From Tumebacillus avium (GTDB lineage Bacteria > Bacillota > Bacilli > Tumebacillales > Tumebacillaceae), in assembly GCF_002162355.1 (NCBI RefSeq), contig NZ_CP021434.1, positions 4,394,001 to 4,458,000 of the forward strand: 64,000 nt of DNA. The letters run 5' to 3'. The position numbers and the translations under genes were made by a program. The stretch's first letter is position 1; the number at the start of each line of letters is the position of its first letter. This document shows positions 21,648-30,264 of the stretch, piece by piece. The notes under the pieces were generated by a model. The model was not told the DNA's origin. It made no database searches and worked only from the letters and a program-made list of their open reading frames with translations.

Positions 21648-22523
21648 ATGCAAAAACGTCAGATTGAAGCAAATGGGATCCAACTGATGCTAACCGAATT
21701 CAGCGAACAAGGCGAACCGATGCTGCTCCTGCATCCCGGCGGGATCTTGGCATCTTTTGTCTGGCAAGACATCGCCCCGTATTTCCAAAAGGAGTACCGC
21801 GTCTTCGCATTTGACCTGCGCGGCCATGGCGAATCACTTGCTCCCCGGCACGGATATTCGATGGACCAGCAGACGAGTGACATTTTGGCGGTGCTTGACG
21901 AGCTTGGAATTGAGCAGGCGCACCTCGTCGGCAACTCGCTGGGCGGCGACATCGCGACCCATTTTGCGGCGAAACATCCGGAACGCATGCTGTCCCTGAT
22001 CAACATCGACTCCGGCATCATCAACTACATCGGGGAAAACGGCGAAGTGTCCGAGTCGAAAGCAGAGATTCTCGAGAAGCGTGCCAACCGCAAAGTTCCT
22101 GTGTACGCATCACCCGAAGACTTTGTGCAACAAGCAACCGCAGACTGGGCGCCGCTTGATCCGATGAGCGCCGCGATCATCGAGCACAAAATCCTGCGCC
22201 CCGCGTCGGAGGGCGGTCTCACCTATGTACAGCTGCCCGAAGTAGGCGTGCAGGTGATGGACATGGTGTGCGACATGCGCTTTGAAACCTGCTATCCGCA
22301 GATCACCTGTCCGGTGCTGTTCATGCCGGCGGCGAAAGAAGACAATTTTGACACCAAGCTGCTGCTGATCGAAGGGCATGCCAAGCATCTCTCCTGCTCG
22401 AAAACGGTCGTCATCCCGGAGTCGACGCACATTCCGCTGTTCGACCAGAGCCAGGAGTATGCGGAAGCGATCCAGCAGTTTCTGACCGAGGTCAAAGCAG
22501 CACAAAAAAACCTTGCGCAATAA
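21648..22523 (+). CDS. Alpha/beta-fold hydrolase
   Basis: A 291-aa alpha/beta hydrolase of the single-domain esterase/peroxidase-like type. It shows an HPGG oxyanion segment near residue 29, a DLRGHGES motif, the nucleophile elbow GNSLGG near residue 95 with Ser as nucleophile, and a late His in STHIPLFD as the likely catalytic base. There is no signal peptide. AAAGGA lies nine bases before the ATG. It is divergent from the NRPS operon and shares its intergenic region. A role as type II thioesterase is possible, but the elbow (GNSLGG rather than GHSMG) does not look like that family, so the substrate is unknown. Confidence 0.85.
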   Translation: MQKRQIEANGIQLMLTEFSEQGEPMLLLHPGGILASFVWQDIAPYFQKEYRVFAFDLRGHGESLAPRHGYSMDQQTSDILAVLDELGIEQAHLVGNSLGGDIATHFAAKHPERMLSLINIDSGIINYIGENGEVSESKAEILEKRANRKVPVYASPEDFVQQATADWAPLDPMSAAIIEHKILRPASEGGLTYVQLPEVGVQVMDMVCDMRFETCYPQITCPVLFMPAAKEDNFDTKLLLIEGHAKHLSCSKTVVIPESTHIPLFDQSQEYAEAIQQFLTEVKAAQKNLAQ

Positions 22524-22538
22524 TGCGCAAGGTTTTCT
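22504..22538. terminator. Bidirectional terminator between hydrolase and GH18 gene
   Basis: An 11-bp perfect stem (22509-22519 with 22524-22534) is flanked by an A run on the left and a T run on the right, so it can serve both convergent genes. The hydrolase stop codon TAA sits in the loop. Confidence 0.85.
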
Positions 22539-22540
22539 TT

Positions 22541-24136
22541 TTACTGCGAGAGTTGGTCTTGAATCCGATTCATCAAGGAAGCCATCTCGCCACGGCTTGT
22601 CCCGTCATGCGGCATAAACAGTCCCCATTCATTCCCGGTGAGGATGCCTTGCTGCTTCATCGCGGTCACCGCATCATACGACCAGCCGCCCGTGACATCC
22701 GGGAACGGGTGCTCCGTCACCGGTTCGGGCTGCAGGTTGAGGATGCGGGCCAGCATCGCCGCCATCTCTTCACGGGCGATCTTATCATCCGGGTTAAAAT
22801 TCTTATACTCATCCCCGGAGATAAAGCCGGCCTGTTTCGCGAGGTCGATATGGCGTTTCGCCCAATGGCCCGGCTTCACGTCGTAGAATCCGGCGCTTGG
22901 CGCGGTCTGCTCTTCCAGTCCCAGCGCTTTGACGAGGATGACGGCAGCCTGGGCGCGGGTCAGCGGCTGATCCGGCGAAAAGATCAGCGGCGACGTGCCG
23001 ACCATCCAGCCTTTGTCGAGCATGGCGAGGATGTCGTCCTTCGCCCAGTGGCGTTCCGTGTCGGTAAAGTAACGGCCGTTCAGCCAGCGGGAGTAGTACT
23101 CCCACGTGCCCGGCTCTTCCTGCGTCAAACTCCACGAGCCGGTGCCTTTGATGTCGTACATCCCGACCAGACGCAGTTTTTCTTTGATCGACGCTTCGTT
23201 TTCATACCAGATCGTGTACGTCCCGGCGTCAAATACCGTGCCGCCGATCGTGGTCGCCGGATCGGATGCATCGACGGTAAACGTTGCTTTCGCCGATTTG
23301 GTTGCGGCGTCATAGACGATGCGCCCGCCGTACTTTTGCACGAGCTCCGGCACGCGCCAGTTGGAGATCCCGGCGCCGTTCATCGTGCCGTCGGCGCTCC
23401 ACGCCCGGCCGAAGAACGGAATGCCAAGCACCGTCTTCTCTTTCGGCACGCCTTGATTCAGCGCGTATTGAATCGAGCGCTTCACAAACAGGTCGCTGGC
23501 GACCGGACCCGGCGTGCGGTCCCCGGCGTAGTTTTCATCGTACGCCATGATCATCAGGTAGTCGCTGTACTCGGACAGCTTCTTGTAATCATAGGAACCT
23601 TGCCAGCCGAGGTTGAAGCCAAACGGATTTGGCGCGACGGCGACCGACACTTCCTTATGCGCCGGAATCTTGGCGTTCAGCAGGCGCACCAGATCGGTGT
23701 AAGCGGCGCGGTCGGTCTCGGTCATGTTTTCGATGTCGATGTTGACACCGTCGAGGTCATATTTTGCGATCGCATCGGCGATTTGCGTACTGAGCTGTTC
23801 GCGGTTCTTCAAGGCGTTGCGCCCCAGTTCCTGCCCCCAGTGGTTGGTCAGGAACGGCACCACTTTGATGCCGCGCTGATGCATCGCCGAAACAAAAGAC
23901 GCCGACAGCTTAGAGGTCAGTTTCAACGAGCCGTCCGCGTTAAGATTGAAGAAGTCGGGAGATACTACGTTCAGAGCGCCTTTTGTGGAATCTACCGTTT
24001 CCACGTAGGTCGAAGTGCTCCCGAAATAGAGATAGGACATGTTAAACTTGCCGTCTGCTGCAAGGCCGGAAGTGCCCGGCAAGAGCAGTGCGGCGGTCAA
24101 CAGCCCGGAAACCATTTGTTTTGTCCACTTTCGCAT
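22541..24136 (-). CDS. Secreted glycoside hydrolase family 18 protein with C-terminal SLH domains
   Basis: A 531-aa protein with a Sec signal peptide (basic MRKWTK start, hydrophobic core, cleavage after about residue 26), a GH18 TIM barrel (about 30-345) and about three S-layer homology repeats (about 355-531). The GH18 signature near residue 132 reads DGVNIDIE; the catalytic Glu is present, while the usual second Asp is Asn, as is common in spore and cortex GH18 enzymes of Firmicutes. FLTNHW and YLMIMAYDE fit that subfamily. The SLH repeats should anchor it to pyruvylated secondary wall polymer. Likely substrate: GlcNAc-containing wall glycan or chitin-like polymer. It is monocistronic and convergent to the hydrolase gene. 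Confidence 0.9.
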   Translation of the reverse strand: MRKWTKQMVSGLLTAALLLPGTSGLAADGKFNMSYLYFGSTSTYVETVDSTKGALNVVSPDFFNLNADGSLKLTSKLSASFVSAMHQRGIKVVPFLTNHWGQELGRNALKNREQLSTQIADAIAKYDLDGVNIDIENMTETDRAAYTDLVRLLNAKIPAHKEVSVAVAPNPFGFNLGWQGSYDYKKLSEYSDYLMIMAYDENYAGDRTPGPVASDLFVKRSIQYALNQGVPKEKTVLGIPFFGRAWSADGTMNGAGISNWRVPELVQKYGGRIVYDAATKSAKATFTVDASDPATTIGGTVFDAGTYTIWYENEASIKEKLRLVGMYDIKGTGSWSLTQEEPGTWEYYSRWLNGRYFTDTERHWAKDDILAMLDKGWMVGTSPLIFSPDQPLTRAQAAVILVKALGLEEQTAPSAGFYDVKPGHWAKRHIDLAKQAGFISGDEYKNFNPDDKIAREEMAAMLARILNLQPEPVTEHPFPDVTGGWSYDAVTAMKQQGILTGNEWGLFMPHDGTSRGEMASLMNRIQDQLSQ

Positions 24137-24242
24137 GGCTCTTCCCTCGCTTTCCGTCTTGTAACCTAGTATGCTGTCTACTAGTTTACATGCTAACGAA
24201 AGCGAGGTTCAAGCCACAGATATTGTCAGCTCTGCTAATCGT

Positions 24243-25436
24243 CTAGTCTGCCGCGTCGATGATCTTCATTTCCGGCAGCTTGGAAAAATAGTTGTCTTTG
24301 TAGCCGTTCGACGTCCCGATCAGCACGACGCGGTCCTGTTCGCCGATCTGCCCGGTCGCTTTTAACTGCTTGACGGCCGCCCAGACCACGGCGGAGGAGC
24401 TTTCCAGATACAGCCCGCGCCGCGCCAGCTTGTTTTGCCCGTCCACAGCATCAACACCGGCGACATCTACCGCGCCGCCGCCCGATTCGCGCAGGGCGAC
24501 CAGCGACTGGAACGTCGCTGTGGACCCGCCGATCGACTCGGTGCTGCTGTGGTCGCCCGGGAAGTGCCCTCGATAGTCATCGCCTGCCAGCACCCGCGAC
24601 AGCCGCCCAAACGGCTCAGCCGCATACAAGCGCGGCAAAGTGTCGATCCAGCCTGCTTCTTTCGCCTCCTGCAAGCCACGCCAGATCCCCCACAGCAAGT
24701 CGCCGCGCGACGTCGGCACCACGATCGCCGTCGGCGCATTTCCTGCAAATGCCTCCGCGATCTCATGCCCGCAGGTCTTATACCCTTGCACGCCCCACAG
24801 ATTGCTGCCCGTCGGCGGATCGATGTAGTTCGTCACCGGGTACCAGCCTTCGCTTTCCACCATCTTGCGCATGTATTTCCAGCGCAGTTTCGAGTCGTAG
24901 GCTGCGACCAGTTCCGCCCCGGTAGCTCGCACCGCCTGATCCCACGTCGGGTTCATGCCGACCGTTGTCACGATCACGCAGCGCAGCCCGGCCGCAGCCG
25001 CATACGCCGCCAGCGATGCTCCGGCGTTGCCGCTCGATGCGGCCACCACCGTCGTGCGCCCCGTCGCTTTGGCGCGGGCGACCACCTGTGCGCTCATCCG
25101 GTCTTTGTGCGAGCCGGTCGGGTTCTGCCCTTCATTTTTCAGCCACAGCCCTTGCAGTCCCAACTCTTCCGCCAAGTCCGGCAGGTCGATCAGCGGCGTG
25201 TCTCCTTCGCCGAGCGTCGGGAACGTGCGGTACGGCAGTTTGTCTGCAAATCGCTTCATGCCGCGCAGTTTCGCATTGACCGTCCAGCCCGGCGTCACGC
25301 TATACTTCACTTCTAAGGAGACCGGATACCCTCCTTCCAAACAAGCCGGGCAGCCGGTCGTGTAATCATTCAGCTCATACTCCGCCCCGCAGCGCAGGCA
25401 GGACAATTTCGTCGCTGCTTCATTTTGTATGTACAT
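24243..25436 (-). CDS. Threonine synthase-like PLP-dependent enzyme
   Basis: A 397-aa fold-type II PLP enzyme. The N-terminus has a zinc-ribbon-like pair (CLRC...CPAC), followed by the PLP lysine motif GSHKDR, a glycine-rich phosphate loop SSGNAG and a late GTSNG segment. Threonine synthase converts O-phosphohomoserine to threonine, and this arrangement fits that family, but no hom or thrB gene is nearby, so a related substrate is possible. I chose the ATG at 25436 because AGGAGAG lies eight bases upstream; the frame is open a further 47 codons without family-like sequence. It is divergent from the cotS-like gene. Confidence 0.8.
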   Translation of the reverse strand: MYIQNEAATKLSCLRCGAEYELNDYTTGCPACLEGGYPVSLEVKYSVTPGWTVNAKLRGMKRFADKLPYRTFPTLGEGDTPLIDLPDLAEELGLQGLWLKNEGQNPTGSHKDRMSAQVVARAKATGRTTVVAASSGNAGASLAAYAAAAGLRCVIVTTVGMNPTWDQAVRATGAELVAAYDSKLRWKYMRKMVESEGWYPVTNYIDPPTGSNLWGVQGYKTCGHEIAEAFAGNAPTAIVVPTSRGDLLWGIWRGLQEAKEAGWIDTLPRLYAAEPFGRLSRVLAGDDYRGHFPGDHSSTESIGGSTATFQSLVALRESGGGAVDVAGVDAVDGQNKLARRGLYLESSSAVVWAAVKQLKATGQIGEQDRVVLIGTSNGYKDNYFSKLPEMKIIDAAD

Positions 25437-25560
25437 CTCTTTCACTCTCCTCTTCACACTTTTCTGATACCTTCCACAATAGCATAGTTGCCTGTCCGTT
25501 ACGAGAGTGTCTGTCCGCCAATACACTGATAGAAAACGCACAAAAAAGGAAGGGAAGCCC

Positions 25561-27114
25561 ATGGAACCATACATCATTCAGCCTTGGGGCGACGTGGAAG
25601 GCGATGTGCCGACCGTTCCCCTAGAGCTGGAGACGATGGCGTACGACGTGATGCGCGACTATGACATGTCGGTCAGCGAACTGCTCCTGATCACCACCAA
25701 GCCGGACAAAGGCGGCGCGATCTGGAAAATTCAGACCAACCACGGCCCGCGCAGTTTGAAAGTGCTGCACCGCACCCCGCAGCGCAGCCTGTACAGCGTG
25801 TACGCACAGAAATACCTCAAGGAAAAAGGCGCCCGGGTGCCGGGCCTGATCCCCTGCAAAGAAGGCGACTTGTATGTGGAGCGCGGCGGGAAGCTCTGGA
25901 TCGTCACCGACTGGATCGAACCTTTGACCCCGGCGGCCAAAGTTGACCTGTCCGGCGCGCAGCAGCTCTGCTACGGCCTCGGCGAGTTCCATCAGCTCTC
26001 CCAAGGTTACGAACCGCCCAAAGGCGCGCAAAACGCCTCCCGCCTCTACCGCTATCCGATGTCCTATCATAAGATTCTCACCAAGCTCGACTGGTTCCGC
26101 CACATCGCCACGCTCTACTCCGACCTCCCCGCCAGCCGGAAGCTGCTCTCGCTGATCGACAAATACGAGCGTCAGGCCCGCAACGCCCTCTACACGCTGG
26201 AACAGTCCCCTTACAAAGACCTCGTCCAGCGCGGCGAACAGGCGTGGGGATTCGCCCATCAGGACTACGGCTGGTCGAACGGCCAGGTCGGCCCCGACGG
26301 GCAGATCTGGATCATCGACCTCGACGGTGTCGCCTACGACCTGCCGATCCGCGATCTGCGCAAGCTGATGACCTCGACGATGGAGGACATGGGCAACTGG
26401 GATCTGACCTGGATTCGCGGCATGATCGATGCCTATCATCAGGCCAACCCGATCGAGCCGGAACTGATGCAGGTGCTCCTGATCGACATGGCGATGCCCA
26501 ACGAATTTTACAAGCATGTCAAAGAGGTCGTCTATGAGCCGGAGCTGTTCTTGAATGCGGAGACCGCAGCGATGCTCGACCGCATGGAAGCGACCGACGC
26601 CACGAAATGGCCGGCGCTGCAGGAGCTTGGCGCCAACATCCTCGAAGCGCCGGCCGACTGGACGCCGTCTTTGAAATTCCACATGGCGGCCAACGCCTCC
26701 ACGCTCAGCTTCGTCGCCGACACCCCGGCCCGCGGTGCCCAAACAGCTCAGCCAGCCCCGGTCATCTCGGCCAACGACCTGCCGAAGTTCGACCGCCTGG
26801 TGGACGGCCCTGCCAAGCCGGTGCAGGAGAAACAGCAGGCGCGTGTACAGACCGGCCGCCGCGACTGGGTCCGCGACTTGCGCGAACAGATCCACGCTGT
26901 GCAAAAGCTCAGCGAGCTGAGCCCCGGCGGCAAACGAGACCCGCGCCGCCGAACGCATCAAGATGCGAACATCACCGAGCGTGCCCGGCAGATTCTCGCC
27001 AACATGCAGCCGCTCGACTTGCAGGCGCTCCCTGCCGCCGGGCAGCTTTCGCCGTACACGCATGAACTGCTCGATAAGATCGCCCATAAGCGGAAGGAGA
27101 GACGAAGCAAGTGA
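25561..27114 (+). CDS. CotS-family spore coat protein (kinase-like fold)
   Basis: A 517-aa protein. The N-terminal ~340 residues resemble the CotS/YutH/YsxE family of spore-coat proteins with a bacterial kinase-like fold: HQDYGWSNG corresponds to the catalytic-loop region and IIDLDGV to the DFG-like metal site. The C-terminal ~150 residues are Pro/Gln/Arg rich and look disordered. The start at 25561 follows AAGGAAGGG; the longer frame upstream lacks a ribosome site. The stop overlaps the next gene by four bases (GTGA). In Bacillus cotS and cotSA are neighbours and act in coat assembly, and the same pairing is seen here. Confidence 0.85.
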   Translation: MEPYIIQPWGDVEGDVPTVPLELETMAYDVMRDYDMSVSELLLITTKPDKGGAIWKIQTNHGPRSLKVLHRTPQRSLYSVYAQKYLKEKGARVPGLIPCKEGDLYVERGGKLWIVTDWIEPLTPAAKVDLSGAQQLCYGLGEFHQLSQGYEPPKGAQNASRLYRYPMSYHKILTKLDWFRHIATLYSDLPASRKLLSLIDKYERQARNALYTLEQSPYKDLVQRGEQAWGFAHQDYGWSNGQVGPDGQIWIIDLDGVAYDLPIRDLRKLMTSTMEDMGNWDLTWIRGMIDAYHQANPIEPELMQVLLIDMAMPNEFYKHVKEVVYEPELFLNAETAAMLDRMEATDATKWPALQELGANILEAPADWTPSLKFHMAANASTLSFVADTPARGAQTAQPAPVISANDLPKFDRLVDGPAKPVQEKQQARVQTGRRDWVRDLREQIHAVQKLSELSPGGKRDPRRRTHQDANITERARQILANMQPLDLQALPAAGQLSPYTHELLDKIAHKRKERRSK

Positions 27115-28238
27115 AAATTTTGATGATCTGCACGGAAAAACTTCCGGTGCCGCCCGTGCGCGGCGGGGCGATCCAGACCTACATCGCAGGCGTCGCGCCG
27201 GAGCTCGCCAAGTCTCATGACATCACCATCTTAGGCATCACCGACCCCGCACTGCCGAACTCGGAGCGGATCGGCAATCTCCAGTTCGAACGGGTGCCCG
27301 GCAAGCTGTTCGACATCTATGCGGAAAACGTGGTGCGCTTCCTGCAAGGACGGCAGTACGACCTGATCCACGTGTTTAACCGCCCCCGGCTGATCGGCCC
27401 GGTGCGCCAGGTCGCTCCGAACTCGCGCCTCGTGCTCTCGATGCACAACGACATGTTTACCGCCGACAAAATCGCGCCGGTGGATGCCGAGCTCTGCATC
27501 CGCGAAGTGGAGCGCATCGTCACCGTCTCCGATTATGTCGGACGCGCAATCGTTTCCCTCTACCCGTCCGCACAGCCCAAGTTGCGCACGATCTACTCGG
27601 GCGTCGACCTGAACCGCTACGCCGTCAACGCGGAGGCGCGGAGCATCCGCAATCAACTGCGCGCCCAGCATGGACTCGACGGCAAAAAAGTCATCCTGTT
27701 CGTCGGCCGCCTCTCTCCGAAAAAAGGGGCGGACATCCTCGTCCGCTCCATGCAGCATGTCGCGAAACGCCACCCTGACGCCGCACTTGTCATCGTTGGC
27801 GGCAAATGGTTCAGCGATGACGGCATCTCCGACTATGTCGCCTACGTGCGGGCGCTGGCCGGCCGCTCGCCGATCCCGGTCGTCACCACCGGCTATGTGC
27901 CGGCCGATCTCGTGCACCACTGGTTCTGGGCGGGCGACCTGTTCGTTTGCCCGTCGCAATGGGAAGAGCCCTTGGCCCGCGTCCACTATGAAGCGATGGC
28001 AGCCAACCTGCCGATCATCACCACCGCGCGCGGAGGCAACCCGGAAGTGCTGGAGCAAGGACTGAACGGTCTGCTGATCCAAACGCCGGAAGACCCGGCC
28101 GCTTTTGGCGAGGCGATCTCCGCGCTGCTCTCCGACTCCGGCAAGATGCGCGCGATGGGCAAATACGGGCGGAGCATGGTCGAACAGCGCTTTGGCTTTG
28201 CCCGCGTCATCTCCGAAATCCTCGAGGTGTGGCGATGA
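27111..28238 (+). CDS. GT4-family glycosyltransferase, CotSA-like
   Basis: A 375-aa GT-B glycosyltransferase. It has a PVRGGAIQTY N-terminal nucleotide-sugar glycine loop, VGRLSPKKGAD at the start of the second Rossmann domain, and the EX7E-like segment around EEPLARVHYEAMAANLP. It starts with GTG overlapping the cotS-like stop. Position and similarity suggest the CotSA spore-coat glycosyltransferase; donor and acceptor cannot be read from sequence. It overlaps the next gene by four bases, so the three genes form a tight operon, presumably active in the mother cell during sporulation. Confidence 0.85.
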   Translation: MKILMICTEKLPVPPVRGGAIQTYIAGVAPELAKSHDITILGITDPALPNSERIGNLQFERVPGKLFDIYAENVVRFLQGRQYDLIHVFNRPRLIGPVRQVAPNSRLVLSMHNDMFTADKIAPVDAELCIREVERIVTVSDYVGRAIVSLYPSAQPKLRTIYSGVDLNRYAVNAEARSIRNQLRAQHGLDGKKVILFVGRLSPKKGADILVRSMQHVAKRHPDAALVIVGGKWFSDDGISDYVAYVRALAGRSPIPVVTTGYVPADLVHHWFWAGDLFVCPSQWEEPLARVHYEAMAANLPIITTARGGNPEVLEQGLNGLLIQTPEDPAAFGEAISALLSDSGKMRAMGKYGRSMVEQRFGFARVISEILEVWR

Positions 28239-29185
28239 AACGCAAACGCGCCCTCGTCACCGGATGCGCCGGGTTTATCGGCTCCACGCTGAGTGAACGG
28301 CTGCTGCGCGAAGGCTATGAGGTGTACGGCATCGATGCGTTTGTCCACAACTACGACCGCTGGGTGAAAGAGCGCAATCTGCAGGGAGCGCTCGCTCATC
28401 CGCAGTTTCGCTTTTTCGAACGGGACTTGCGCAGTCTGGCCTTTGATGAGCTGCTGGCCCGGGTCGATGTCGTGTTCCATCAGGCGGCGCTGCCCGGCGT
28501 GCGCACCTCGTGGGGCAGCCAGTTTCAAGAGTATGTCGACCACAACATCCTCGTCACGCAGGCGCTCTTGGAAGCGGCGAAAAACTCGCACGTGCAAAAG
28601 ATCGTCTGCGCCTCTTCCTCCTCCGTCTACGGCGGCATGAGCGGCCCGGCCGATGAAACGATCATGCCGCAGCCCCTTTCCCCGTATGGAGTGACGAAAC
28701 TAGCCGCCGAACAGCTCTGCCAGCTCTACGCTGCCGTCTACGGAGTGCCGGTTGTGTCCCTGCGCTACTTCACCGTCTTCGGGCCGCGCCAGCGACCCGA
28801 CATGGCGTTTCACAAATTCATCAAAAACGTGCTGAGCGGCCAGCCGATCGAGATCTACGGCGACGGGGAGCAGTCGCGGGACTTCACGTACATCGACGAT
28901 GCGGTGACAGCCAACCTGCTGGCCTGCGCCGCTCCCGTAAAAGGCGTCGTGTTTAACATCGGCGGCGTCTCGCAGCTGACCGTAAACGATGTGATCTCCC
29001 TGATCGAGACCCGCACCGGCCAGCGCGCAAACATCCAACGCCGCCCCGAACAGCCCGGCGACCCGCGCCACACGTTTGCCGACATCACCAAAGCCCGGCA
29101 TCTGCTCGGCTACGACCCGCAGTTTGACGTGGAAAAAGGGATCTCGCTGCAGATCGAGCAGGTGCGGCGCCTGTACAATTTTTAA
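28235..29185 (+). CDS. NAD-dependent sugar epimerase/dehydratase (extended SDR)
   Basis: A 316-aa extended short-chain dehydrogenase: NAD-binding GCAGFIG at residues 10-16, catalytic Ser in ASSSSVYGG, and YGVTK with the catalytic Tyr/Lys. It most resembles the UDP-glucuronate 4-epimerase/UDP-glucose 4-epimerase branch. Because a UDP-glucose dehydrogenase gene lies 1 kb away, UDP-glucuronate is an attractive substrate (4-epimerase or decarboxylase); this is inference. The ATG at 28235 follows GAGGTG by five bases and overlaps the glycosyltransferase stop (ATGA). Confidence 0.85.
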   Translation: MKRKRALVTGCAGFIGSTLSERLLREGYEVYGIDAFVHNYDRWVKERNLQGALAHPQFRFFERDLRSLAFDELLARVDVVFHQAALPGVRTSWGSQFQEYVDHNILVTQALLEAAKNSHVQKIVCASSSSVYGGMSGPADETIMPQPLSPYGVTKLAAEQLCQLYAAVYGVPVVSLRYFTVFGPRQRPDMAFHKFIKNVLSGQPIEIYGDGEQSRDFTYIDDAVTANLLACAAPVKGVVFNIGGVSQLTVNDVISLIETRTGQRANIQRRPEQPGDPRHTFADITKARHLLGYDPQFDVEKGISLQIEQVRRLYNF

Positions 29186-29203
29186 AACAAAAGCAAACCC
29201 AAC

Positions 29204-29235
29204 AAAAAACCCCCTCGCTCCTTGAGGGGGTTTTG
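29204..29235. terminator. Bidirectional terminator between spore-coat operon and nucleotidyltransferase
   Basis: A 7-bp C/G-rich stem (29210-29216 with 29224-29230), extended by A/T pairs and flanked by A and T runs, lies directly between convergent genes. Confidence 0.85.
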
Positions 29236-30264
29236 CTATTCCTTTTGCTTTTTCGGCAGTGCGACTTGCGAGTGATCACCGAGCATGAAGGTGACCTTTT
29301 TCGTTTCGCCTCCTCCGTGGAGTATGGTCGAGCGTCCCAGCACGCTTTGTTCGATCTTCCCTTCAATGCCGTTGATCGTGGAGCCTTCCAGACAGATGCT
29401 GTCGGCGATCTTGCAGCTTTGCAGCGTCACCCCGTCCTGCACCGACACGTAAGGTCCGATCTCCGCATTTTGCAGGCGGCAGTTGTCGCCGATCAGCACC
29501 GGACCTTTGATCGTGCAGTTTTCGATCAGCGAGTTCTGTCCGATCTCCACCCGGCTGCCGTGCGACTTGTCGAGCATCCAGCGGTTGGCGAGAATCCAGC
29601 GCTCCAGCGTCCCGACATCGGAGTACGGCTTGTCTGTGACGGCAAAGGACACCGAGCAGCCTTTCTGAATCAGCGCCTGGATCGCATCGGTGATCTCGTA
29701 TTCGCCTCGTGCCGAGGGCTTGAGCGCTGCGATCGCCGTGAAAATCGCTGGCGTAAAGACATACGCGCCGATCACCGCCAGCTCACTTTTCGGTGCGGCG
29801 GGCTTCTCCTCCAGCGAGACGATCTGTCCGTCCCGAATCTCGGCGATGCCGTACTCGCGGGGATTGTCCACCCGCGACAGCATCAGCGCCGCGTCCTGCC
29901 CTTGAAACGCCTGCACCAGCGGATGCAGCTCTTCGCACAGCAGGTTGTCGCCGAGCAGCAGCACAAACGGGTCGCCCTGCAGGAAGCTCTTCGCCTTTTG
30001 CACGGCATTGGCGATGCCAAGCGGGCGCGTCTGCTTGATGATCTTGATCGTGCCAGGGAAATCGAAGCGGGCGAGAAACTCTGCGATGCTTTTTTGCTGC
30101 GGGTTGATCACAACGCCGATCTCGGAGATGCCGACCCGATACAATTTTTCAATACAATACTGCAAAAGCGGCCGGTTGGCCACGGGGAGCAGCGTTTTCG
30201 GCGTGGTGTGCGAAAACGGCTGCATCCTCGTGCCGCGACCGGCGCATAAAATCAAGCCTTTCAT
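29236..30264 (-). CDS. Sugar-1-phosphate nucleotidyltransferase with left-handed beta-helix
   Basis: A 342-aa NDP-sugar pyrophosphorylase. The nucleotide-binding signature GRGTRMQP at residues 9-16 and PKTLLPVANRP follow the start. A metal-binding GDN segment (LLGDN) follows, and the C-terminal ~100 residues have hexapeptide-like repeats of a left-handed beta-helix. This looks like the long glucose-1-phosphate thymidylyltransferase (StrD/RmlA-long) group, but UTP use is possible. Its ATG overlaps the stop of the UDP-glucose dehydrogenase gene by four bases. The pair should supply activated sugars for the glycosyltransferase operon that faces it. Confidence 0.87.
   Translation of the reverse strand: MKGLILCAGRGTRMQPFSHTTPKTLLPVANRPLLQYCIEKLYRVGISEIGVVINPQQKSIAEFLARFDFPGTIKIIKQTRPLGIANAVQKAKSFLQGDPFVLLLGDNLLCEELHPLVQAFQGQDAALMLSRVDNPREYGIAEIRDGQIVSLEEKPAAPKSELAVIGAYVFTPAIFTAIAALKPSARGEYEITDAIQALIQKGCSVSFAVTDKPYSDVGTLERWILANRWMLDKSHGSRVEIGQNSLIENCTIKGPVLIGDNCRLQNAEIGPYVSVQDGVTLQSCKIADSICLEGSTINGIEGKIEQSVLGRSTILHGGGETKKVTFMLGDHSQVALPKKQKE

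Noticed and set aside
21648..22523. Hydrolase as the type II thioesterase of the NRPS cluster
   Set aside because: It lacks the typical GHSMG elbow and overall thioesterase II pattern; kept as a generic alpha/beta hydrolase.
22523..24169. 548-aa plus-strand frame opposite the GH18 gene, and similar long frames opposite the helicase, PBP and pmbA genes
   Set aside because: Each is antisense to a gene with clear domain motifs; compositions are typical of shadow frames.
24137..24242. Possible sporulation-sigma promoter (GCATG...CATACTA) upstream of the GH18 gene
   Set aside because: The spacing between the elements is 15 bases, too short for the usual sigma-F/G arrangement.
25437..25577. 47-residue N-terminal extension of the threonine synthase-like gene
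   Set aside because: No ribosome site; a strong AGGAGAG site fits the ATG at 25436, and the extension overlaps the promoter area of the divergent gene.
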